Assembly: GCA_009780175.1 (NCBI GenBank)
Contig: WRAO01000011.1
Span: 19,868-83,867, forward strand
DNA: 64,000 nucleotides
Reading direction: 5' to 3'
DNA from: Oscillospiraceae bacterium
GTDB taxonomy: Bacteria; Bacillota; Clostridia; Oscillospirales; Oscillospiraceae
How positions within the stretch are numbered: position 1 is the first letter of the stretch; every line of letters starts with the position of its first letter. The position numbers were made by a program, and so were the translations under genes. The notes beneath the pieces were generated by a model, which made no database searches, had not been told where the DNA came from, and saw only the letters and a program-made list of their open reading frames with translations. Positions 58,255 to 64,000 of this stretch are shown piece after piece.

Positions 58255-60480
58255 GTGGATCGTGGAGAGGACATAATCGCGGGGAGCGGAGAAGACGCGC
58301 TCGCGGGGCGGGTGACGGCGATTGTTTTTCAGAGCGAGGATACGGGGTATACCGTGCTCCGGCTGGATGTCGGGGGCGATGAGACGGTGACGGCGGTTGG
58401 TACGCTTCCCTTTCTTGTGCCGGGCGAGACGCTTGCTGTTACTGGGGCTTGGGCTTCGCATCCGACGTATGGGGAGCAGTTTAAGATTCAGTCTGCCCGG
58501 CGGGAGCTGCCGCAGACGGAACAGGGGATTTTTGATTTTCTCGCGTCCGGCACCATCCGGGGCGTGGGCGCGGCGACGGCGCGGGCGATTGTGGATCGGT
58601 TTGGGACCTCGGCTTTGGAGGTGATTGACGCGCATCCGGAGCAGCTTTCGAATTTGAAGGGTGTCTCTCTGCAGAAGGCGCGGGAGATCGGGCATTCGGT
58701 GCGGCGGCAGGCGGCGCTTCGGCTGTTGATTGATTTTTTGACGCGGCATGCGATGCCGGCGGTATTGTCGATCCGGTTGTATCAGGTGTATGCGGAGAAG
58801 GCTTTGGCGGTGGTGAAGGAGGATCCTTATCTGCTGGCGGATCCGCAGTTTGGAGGGGATTTTCATCTGGCGGATAGCCTCGCGCTTTCGTTGGGTGTGG
58901 ATGGGGACAGTCCGCGGCGGTTGATGGCGGCTTGTCTGTTTACTTTGGAGCACAATTTGAATAATGGACACTGCTTTATTCCGCGGGACAAGCTACTCTC
59001 GGCGACGGCGCGGTTGTTGGATGTGCCGGAAAGTCTCTGCGACGACGCGTTGGACAGGCTGATTGAAGCGGGTCGGGTGGCGGAGAGTGAGTTGCGGGGG
59101 CAGGCGGTTTGTTATTTGGATTATTTGTTTGAGGCGGAGCAGTCTGTCGCTTCGCGGATTCGGCAGATGACGGAACGACGGCCGGAGGGTCTTGTGGATG
59201 TGACCAGTTTGTTGCGGCAGGTGGAGGAGGATACGGGTCTTACCTATGCGCCGGAACAGCGGGAGGCGGTGGCGCGGGCGTTGGAGGGGCATGTATTGGT
59301 CCTCACGGGCGCGCCGGGGACGGGCAAGACGACGGTGGTACGGGCGATTTTGGGGCTGTTCGATCGACTGGGGCTGCGCACGGTGCTTGCCGCGCCGACG
59401 GGTCGGGCGGCGAAGCGGCTCAATGAGCTTACGGGGCGCGAGGCGGTGACGATTCATCGTTTGCTCGGGGCGGGGTTTGGTGAGGGCGATTCGGCCTTGT
59501 GTTTTGAGCGGGACGCGGCAAATCCGCTGGAGGCGGACGCGATTGTGCTCGATGAGACGAGCATGGTGGACATTTTGCTTATGGATGCGCTGATTCAGGC
59601 GGTTCCACCGGGGTGTCGGTTGATTTTGGTGGGGGACGCGGATCAGCTGCCCTCTGTCGGGCCGGGGAACGTGTTTTCGGATTTGATCCGTAGCGGGGCG
59701 GTGCCTGTGGTGCGGTTGACGGAGATTTTTCGGCAGGCACGGGAAAGTGCGATTATTCGGAACGCCCATGCGATCAATCGAGGCGAGGTGCCGGACTTTA
59801 AGCAGAAGGAGGCGGATTTCTTCTTTTTGCAACGTCCGAACGCGCGGCAGACGGTGGATACGGTGGTTGATCTCGTGGCGCGGAGGCTGCCGGAGAATAT
59901 GCGGATTCCGGCGCAGGAGATTCAGGTGCTGTCTCCGTTTAAGCGGGGCGAGGCGGGGACGATTAATCTCAATCGCCGGTTGCAGGAGGCCTTGAATCCG
60001 AAGTCTGCCGAGAAGGCGGAGCGGCAACTCGGGGACTGGACTTTGCGCCAAGGCGATAAGGTGATGCAAATTCGGAATAATTATGGTATACTGTGGAAAC
60101 AGACTGACGGGATGGTTGGTCAGGGCGTGTTTAATGGGGATATCGGGCGGATTTCGGCGGTGGATACCCGGGAGGGTTCTGTGACTGTTGATTTCGACGG
60201 GCGGGAGGTTGTCTATGCTCCCGAACAACTGTTAGAGTTGGAACACGCGTTTGCTATGACGGTGCATAAGAGTCAGGGCAGTGAATATCGGGCGGTGGTG
60301 TTTGTCACGGAGGACGGGCCGCCGATGTTGCAGAACCGCACGGTTCTTTATACCGGGGTGACGCGGGCGAAGGCGCTTTTGATCTTGGTTGGGGATGGGA
60401 ATGTCCCCGCTGTGATGATCGCAAACGACCGGACGCAGAGGCGGTATAGCGGCCTTAAGCTCCGATTGGCAGGTGAATAG
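58255..60480 (+). CDS. recD2: RecD2-type SF1B DNA helicase
   Basis: 741 residues, matching RecD2/YrrC. Seen: N-terminal OB-like part (LAGRVTAIVFQSEDTGYTVLRLD), helix-hairpin-helix region (GTIRGVGAATARAIVDRFG), Walker A LTGAPGTGKTTVVRAIL (about residue 350), APTGRAAKRLNELTG, VLDETSMVDILLMDAL, VGDADQLPSVGPGNVFSDL, EIFRQ, and C-terminal FAMTVHKSQGSEYRAVV with YTGVTRAKALLILVG. It unwinds DNA 5' to 3' without RecBC. The GTG at 58255 has AGGAGG seven bases upstream; the ATG at 58135 does not. Confidence 0.94.
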   Translation: MDRGEDIIAGSGEDALAGRVTAIVFQSEDTGYTVLRLDVGGDETVTAVGTLPFLVPGETLAVTGAWASHPTYGEQFKIQSARRELPQTEQGIFDFLASGTIRGVGAATARAIVDRFGTSALEVIDAHPEQLSNLKGVSLQKAREIGHSVRRQAALRLLIDFLTRHAMPAVLSIRLYQVYAEKALAVVKEDPYLLADPQFGGDFHLADSLALSLGVDGDSPRRLMAACLFTLEHNLNNGHCFIPRDKLLSATARLLDVPESLCDDALDRLIEAGRVAESELRGQAVCYLDYLFEAEQSVASRIRQMTERRPEGLVDVTSLLRQVEEDTGLTYAPEQREAVARALEGHVLVLTGAPGTGKTTVVRAILGLFDRLGLRTVLAAPTGRAAKRLNELTGREAVTIHRLLGAGFGEGDSALCFERDAANPLEADAIVLDETSMVDILLMDALIQAVPPGCRLILVGDADQLPSVGPGNVFSDLIRSGAVPVVRLTEIFRQARESAIIRNAHAINRGEVPDFKQKEADFFFLQRPNARQTVDTVVDLVARRLPENMRIPAQEIQVLSPFKRGEAGTINLNRRLQEALNPKSAEKAERQLGDWTLRQGDKVMQIRNNYGILWKQTDGMVGQGVFNGDIGRISAVDTREGSVTVDFDGREVVYAPEQLLELEHAFAMTVHKSQGSEYRAVVFVTEDGPPMLQNRTVLYTGVTRAKALLILVGDGNVPAVMIANDRTQRRYSGLKLRLAGE

Positions 60481-60484
60481 CTCT

Positions 60485-61141
60485 ATGGGTATCTTCCGGC
60501 CTATGTTGGACCTTCTTTTTCCGCCGCGATGTGTGTTTTGTCGGGCGTTTCTGGGAAGGAGCGGGAATACTTGTCCCTCGTGCGCGGATGCGCTTCCTGT
60601 TTGTGCGGGTGAAAGGGCTGTCCAGCCGGGTGAGTATTATTCTTTTTGCGTTTCACCGTTTTATTATGAGGGCGTGGTGCGGGATAGCCACCATCGGTAT
60701 AAATTCCAGGGGGCTAGCTTTTATTCGCGGACTTACGCGCCGTATTTGGCGGAATGTATTGCGGCCCACTGCGGGACGCGGTATGATTTGATTAGTTGGG
60801 TGCCACTTTCGCGGAAGCGGCTTCGGGAACGGGGTTACGATCAGGCGAGGCTGCTGGCGGATGATACTGCCGCTGTGCTTGGTACGCGGACTGTGGCGAC
60901 ATTGAAGAAGGTTAAGAACACTGCCGCTCAGTCGGGTCTAGGTGGGCCGGAGGAGCGAAAGGCGAATATTTCGGAGGCTTATGTGGTTTTGGATCAGGCT
61001 TCGATCGCCAGAAAGCGGATTTTATTGGTGGATGATGTTTCGACTACGGGGGCTACGCTTGCAGAGTGCGCCCGTTGTTTGTTGAAAGCCGGGGCGGAAG
61101 AAGTGATTTGCGCGACATTGGCGCGGCGTTTGGATGCGTAG
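60485..61141 (+). CDS. comF: ComF-family phosphoribosyltransferase-like protein
   Basis: 218 residues. Seen: an N-terminal double zinc-ribbon (LLFPPRCVFCRAFLGRSGNTCPSCADAL), YKFQGASFYSRTYAPYLAE, WVPLSRKRLRERGYDQARLLADD and the PRPP-type loop ILLVDDVSTTGATLAECAR. ComF helps bring single-stranded DNA into the cell during transformation and works with PriA or recombination helicases; its neighbour is a helicase. The ATG at 60485 with AGGTGA upstream is preferred over the GTG at 60473 that overlaps recD2. Confidence 0.9.
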   Translation: MGIFRPMLDLLFPPRCVFCRAFLGRSGNTCPSCADALPVCAGERAVQPGEYYSFCVSPFYYEGVVRDSHHRYKFQGASFYSRTYAPYLAECIAAHCGTRYDLISWVPLSRKRLRERGYDQARLLADDTAAVLGTRTVATLKKVKNTAAQSGLGGPEERKANISEAYVVLDQASIARKRILLVDDVSTTGATLAECARCLLKAGAEEVICATLARRLDA

Positions 61142-61247
61142 GGGTCCGCGTCTCATGGGTTCCTTTTTCAAAGGAGTCTTTCGTTCGGGAGTCTTGTTTT
61201 AAATTGCACGATTTTGCCAATACTGTTTCGAGGAGGAAGATTGGCTT

Positions 61248-62273
61248 ATGCTTTTCGGACGCGACATTGGAATTGATCTCGGCACCGCGACGGTGCTGGT
61301 CTTTGTGAAGGGCAAGGGGGTTGTGTTACGGGAACCTTCTGTTGTCGCCATGGACAAAAATACGGGGCGGCTGCTCAAAGTCGGCGAGGAGGCGCAGCGG
61401 ATGTTGGGGCGGACGCCTGGCAATATCGTAGCGATTCGTCCGCTGGCGGCGGGCGTGATCTCGGACTATGATATGACGGAGCGGATGCTCAAGGAGATTC
61501 TTCGCAAGGTGACTAGTTTTTCGCTGTTTAAGCCGCAGCTCGTGATCTGTGTGCCAAGCGGGATTACGGAGGTCGAAGAACGGGCTGTGATTGACGCGGG
61601 ACTGCAGGCGGGGGCGCGGAAGGTGTTTCTGATTGAGGAACCTGTCGCCGCGGCGATTGGCGCGGGGATTGATATTTCGAAACCCGAGGGCCATATGGTT
61701 GTGGACATCGGCGGGGGGACTACGGATGTGGCGGTGATCTCACTGTCCGGCGTGGTGGCCTCGGAGTCGATCAAGATCGCGGGGGATAGTTTTGACGAGG
61801 CCTTGATTAAGTACATCAAACGTAAGCACAATGTGCTCATCGGCGAGAGTACGGCGGAGGAACTGAAGCGGTCGATTGGCTGTGTGTTTCCGCGACCGGA
61901 TATTTTGGCGGTTGAGGTCAAGGGCCGGTGTTTGATGACGGGGCTGCCGCGGGTGGTCGCTGTCAATTCGAACGATATGATCGAGGCGTTTGAAGAGGTT
62001 TCGGAACGGATTTTGGAGACGATTCATCAGGTGCTGGAGAGTACGCCGCCGGAGTTGGTGGCGGATATCTCGAACAACGGTATTGTGATGACGGGAGGCG
62101 GGAGTTTGGTCTGGGGCTTTGATAAGTTGGTGGAGTCTCGTACGAGCATCCGCACGCATATTGCGGACGACGCGGTAAGTTGCGTGGCCTATGGCACCGG
62201 CAAATCGCTAGAGTGGATCAAGGATATGCAGGACGGGACAATTAATTTGTCTCGGCGGAGGCAGATGAGTTAG
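61248..62273 (+). CDS. mreB: MreB/Mbl-type rod-shape actin homolog
   Basis: 341 residues, normal size. Seen: FGRDIGIDLGTATVLVFVKGKGVVLREPSVVA, the phosphate-2 loop VVDIGGGTTDVAVISL, EPVAAAIGAGIDI, and adenosine-motif IVMTGGGSLVWGFDKLVES. Membrane-bound filaments guide wall synthesis. The start is MLFGRDIG with no amphipathic N-terminal helix, as in Mbl/MreB of Bacillota; MreC and MreD are not adjacent, so this may be an Mbl-like stand-alone copy. GAGGAGG precedes the ATG. Confidence 0.95.
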   Translation: MLFGRDIGIDLGTATVLVFVKGKGVVLREPSVVAMDKNTGRLLKVGEEAQRMLGRTPGNIVAIRPLAAGVISDYDMTERMLKEILRKVTSFSLFKPQLVICVPSGITEVEERAVIDAGLQAGARKVFLIEEPVAAAIGAGIDISKPEGHMVVDIGGGTTDVAVISLSGVVASESIKIAGDSFDEALIKYIKRKHNVLIGESTAEELKRSIGCVFPRPDILAVEVKGRCLMTGLPRVVAVNSNDMIEAFEEVSERILETIHQVLESTPPELVADISNNGIVMTGGGSLVWGFDKLVESRTSIRTHIADDAVSCVAYGTGKSLEWIKDMQDGTINLSRRRQMS

Positions 62274-62285
62274 GAGCGGAAATAG

Positions 62286-62313
62286 AAGGGCGGCCACTTG
62301 CGTGGCCGCCCTT
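62286..62313. terminator. Bidirectional terminator between mreB and tetR
   Basis: AAGGGCGGCCAC-TTGC-GTGGCCGCCCTT followed by TTTG; perfect 12-base stem between converging genes. Confidence 0.88.
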
Positions 62314-62317
62314 TTTG

Positions 62318-62899
62318 TTAAGCGAATTTGTGTTTGAGAAATGTTCGGAAGTTGGCGTCGATCTCGACGAGTAGGTTCATTAGTTCGTCTATGGGACGAT
62401 CGAAGTTATTCACGACCCATGCTCTGACGATGCCCAGGCTGCCGGAGAGAAAGAATTGGGCATAGGGTCGCATTTCTTCCGGCCTCTCTGCGAGATGAAA
62501 TTCACTGCGCCAGCAGGCCATGCAGGAGGTTTGGAATAGGTTGGAAATTCGATTGAAAAAGGTGCCGCTTGTGTTTTCTCCTAAAATTAGGCGGCATACT
62601 TTTTTATTGTCGGCGATATATCGGAGCAGGACACCGAAGAATACCTTGGCGTCTAGATTGTATTCGGCCGAGAGTATCTCGCTGACTTCCTCTATTACAA
62701 CATCTTCCATTTGCCCGTATAGGTCGTAGATATCCTTGAAGTTTGCGTAGAAGGTGGATCGGTGGATGTCTGCTTTTTCGGTCAGTTCTCGCACGGTGAT
62801 GTGCTGTATGCTTTTTCCCATCAGGAGTTCCGCGAGGCCTTCGCGCAGGGCTTTTTTTGTTTTTCTGACACGTCTGTCTTCTTGTGTGGCGACAGGCAT
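62318..62899 (-). CDS. TetR-family transcriptional regulator
   Basis: 193 residues. Seen: N-terminal helix-turn-helix (RKTKKALREGLAELLMGKSIQHITVRELTEKADIHRSTFYANFKDIYDLY, about 13-62), then a helical ligand domain resembling TetR_C_7/8-type clostridial regulators. The ATG at 62899 has AGGAG seven bases before it; upstream ATGs at 62905 and 62935 are too close to or before that site. It is divergent from the EFR1 ferredoxin gene with overlapping promoters and is probably its repressor and its own. Confidence 0.9.
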   Translation of the reverse strand: MPVATQEDRRVRKTKKALREGLAELLMGKSIQHITVRELTEKADIHRSTFYANFKDIYDLYGQMEDVVIEEVSEILSAEYNLDAKVFFGVLLRYIADNKKVCRLILGENTSGTFFNRISNLFQTSCMACWRSEFHLAERPEEMRPYAQFFLSGSLGIVRAWVVNNFDRPIDELMNLLVEIDANFRTFLKHKFA

Positions 62900-62921
62900 G
62901 GACATACTCCTCTCTATCCGA

Positions 62922-62969
62922 CACATCCATAGCAATTCGTCTGTTTTGAGACGGATTGCTATGGATGTG
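62922..62969. repeat. 21-base inverted repeat in the tetR leader
   Basis: CACATCCATAGCAATTCGTCT, loop GTTTTG, then its reverse complement with one mismatch. In the tetR mRNA it forms a long hairpin about ten bases before the ribosome binding site. Confidence 0.7.
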
Positions 62970-62973
62970 ATTG

Positions 62974-63002
62974 TTGATACCCGTACACTTGTCTATTATA
63001 AT
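62974..63002 (+). promoter_or_regulatory. Promoter of the EFR1 ferredoxin gene
   Basis: TTGATA, 17 bases, TATAAT. The -10 overlaps the -10 of the opposing tetR promoter (ATTATA at 62995-63000). Confidence 0.8.
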
Positions 63003-63023
63003 ATAGATTGTCGGAAGAGACAA
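62995..63023 (-). promoter_or_regulatory. Promoter of tetR
   Basis: On the minus strand TTGTCT (63023-63018), 17 bases, TATAAT (63000-62995). The -35 lies in the palindrome at 63019. Confidence 0.65.
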
Positions 63024-63031
63024 GGCTTGTC
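63019..63031. promoter_or_regulatory. TetR operator candidate
   Basis: Palindrome GACAAG-G-CTTGTC; further CTTGTCTAT copies at 62988 and 63026. It covers the tetR -35 box and the start region of the ferredoxin transcript. Confidence 0.65.
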
Positions 63032-63052
63032 TATATTGGGAGGCGCTGGGCT

Positions 63053-63805
63053 ATGGTTATGTTTTATTTTTCGGGGACGGGGAATTCGAAGTATATTGCG
63101 GAGCTATTTTGCGAACATCAGGCAGCCGCATGCCACTCCATTGAAGAGGAGATTGATTTTGGAGCATTGATCCGTGCGGAAGATGTGGTCGGGTTTTGTT
63201 ATCCGGTGTATTTTTCAGGCGTGCCACGCGTGATGCGGGAGTTTGTGGCGCGACATTTGGAGGCGCTGAGGGGTAAGCGAGTGATTGTTTTTTGCACGCA
63301 ATTTATGCTCTCGGGTGACGGGACTCGGAAATTTGTGATGCTGTTTCCGGAGGGTTATATGGAGGTGATTTATACAGAGCATTTTTTCATGCCCAATAAT
63401 ATGAATGATGTACCTCTGCTGCCGATCGCGGACGAGACGGGCATCGAGAGATTTCTTGTGGGAGCGCGGAGGAAAATGGAGGTCGTTTGCCGCGATGTTC
63501 GGAATGGAACGGTCAAAAAGCGCGGATTTTCTATTGGCGCACGCCTATTGGGGTTGCCGCAGATTGTATTTATGGGGACCATGGAGCGGCGGGCGAATCG
63601 AGCGGTTCGTATAGATGGCGATTGCACCAGATGTGGGCTATGTGTCGAGATTTGTCCCATGGGTAATTTTTCTATGGAGGGTGAGGGTGTTCGGCTGAAT
63701 CAGAATTGTACCATGTGCTATCGTTGTATTAATATGTGTCCGGAAAAGGCAATTTCTGTGCTTCTTTCCGGGAAGGTTAGATGGCAGTACAAGGGAATTT
63801 TGTAG
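63053..63805 (+). CDS. EFR1-family flavodoxin-ferredoxin fusion
   Basis: 250 residues. Seen: flavodoxin-like domain (about 1-165) with the FMN phosphate loop FYFSGTGNSKYIAEL and VGFCYPVYFSGVPRVMREFV, then two 4Fe-4S motifs CTRCGLCVEICP (about 197-208) and CTMCYRCINMCP (about 224-235). Such proteins are common in anaerobic clostridia and are thought to move electrons between ferredoxins and flavins; partners are unknown. GGGAGG precedes the ATG at 63053. Controlled by the divergent TetR regulator, perhaps in response to a toxic or redox-active compound. Confidence 0.92.
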   Translation: MVMFYFSGTGNSKYIAELFCEHQAAACHSIEEEIDFGALIRAEDVVGFCYPVYFSGVPRVMREFVARHLEALRGKRVIVFCTQFMLSGDGTRKFVMLFPEGYMEVIYTEHFFMPNNMNDVPLLPIADETGIERFLVGARRKMEVVCRDVRNGTVKKRGFSIGARLLGLPQIVFMGTMERRANRAVRIDGDCTRCGLCVEICPMGNFSMEGEGVRLNQNCTMCYRCINMCPEKAISVLLSGKVRWQYKGIL

Positions 63806-63819
63806 GATTCTAAAAAGCA

Positions 63820-63853
63820 GAGAAGGGCGGCCTCTTTCGTGGCTGCCCTTCTC
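63820..63853. terminator. Terminator after the EFR1 gene
   Basis: GAGAAGGGCGGCC / GGCTGCCCTTCTC with one G-U pair, loop TCTTTCGT, then TTTTG; between converging genes. Confidence 0.85.
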
Positions 63854-63877
63854 TTTTGTTGTGACTAGTCGCTCACA

Positions 63878-64000
63878 TCAATTGGTGGAGACGGCGTTCC
63901 ATCTGGCGGTGGGGGTTTCTAGTCTGGCCCAATCTAGGTGTGTGCGGATGTTTTCCCAGACGACGTAGTTGCCGTTGTATGTCCACCGGAAGTCAGTGGA
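63878..64000 (-). CDS. C-terminal end of an unknown protein
   Basis: The minus strand is open from the window edge to a TGA at 63880-63878, giving 40 residues rich in Trp, Thr, Asn and Tyr (FRWTYNGNYVVWENIRTHL), followed by a terminator in the right place. The composition suggests an extracellular protein. Too short to name; the gene starts beyond the window. Confidence 0.45.
   Translation of the reverse strand, partial: STDFRWTYNGNYVVWENIRTHLDWARLETPTARWNAVSTN

Overview
The window looks like chromosomal DNA of a GC-rich, anaerobic Bacillota, most likely class Clostridia and possibly an Oscillospirales-type gut bacterium (inference). Supporting content: strong AGGAGG-type ribosome binding sites and TTGACA/TATAAT-type promoters, the redox regulator Rex, S-layer-homology proteins, QueH, a BadF/HgdB-type CoA activase/dehydratase pair, an EFR1-type flavodoxin-ferredoxin, formate-tetrahydrofolate ligase, and a holB-ricT pair. 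No phage, plasmid, insertion sequence, CRISPR array or rRNA gene was seen. About sixty protein genes, one tRNA and many intergenic repeats are present.

Layout. 1-6.6 kb: end of a MATE exporter, a VOC protein, a histidine-degradation and one-carbon group (hutI-like gene, ftcD, fhs) and a DUF4349 lipoprotein. 6.6-10.1 kb: nifS-nadA-nifU (Fe-S assembly and NAD synthesis), divergent from rex with a palindrome between the two promoters. 10.1-16.5 kb: a large SLH/NlpC-like surface protein, queH, thiamine pyrophosphokinase and purE-purC-purK. 16.8-22.7 kb: minus-strand genes (MBL hydrolase, SPL-type radical SAM protein, phosphohexomutase, DUF2007, murA). 22.9-29.7 kb: methionine synthase made of separate proteins (reactivation protein, MetH core, Hmt-MTHFR fusion), a UPF0340 protein and an AI-2E-type transporter. 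29.8-35.5 kb: tRNA-Val, a small regulator, then an operon behind a Phe/Trp-rich leader peptide and an attenuator: aminotransferase, EIIC-like membrane protein and PanE-like reductase, followed by a YjiH-family protein with its own promoter. 35.5-43.3 kb: minus-strand genes (Met-rich lipoprotein, zinc-ribbon protein, lytic transglycosylase-prmA, carbonic anhydrase, ZIP transporter, rpsT, holB-ricT). 43.8-48.0 kb: an ABC exporter with its own NarL-type two-component system. 48.5-64 kb: rpmB, CoA activase and dehydratase, transglutaminase, uvrA, aquaporin-arsC, recD2, comF, an mreB homolog, and a TetR regulator divergent from an EFR1 ferredoxin.

Three things go beyond routine annotation. First, the aromatic leader/attenuator at 30.58-30.80 kb has complementary segments that fit a complete ribosome-stalling switch and assigns an aromatic-amino-acid role to three otherwise vague genes. 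Second, the plus strand is C-rich from 1 to about 15.8 kb and G-rich from about 16 kb onward regardless of gene direction; the switch falls inside purK and resembles a replication-origin-type boundary without dnaA. Third, two intergenic repeat families occur throughout: a short GTAGGGGCG...CGCCCCTAC palindrome that supplies the stop codons of at least three genes, and a 240-440 bp mosaic element with a conserved hairpin in four copies.
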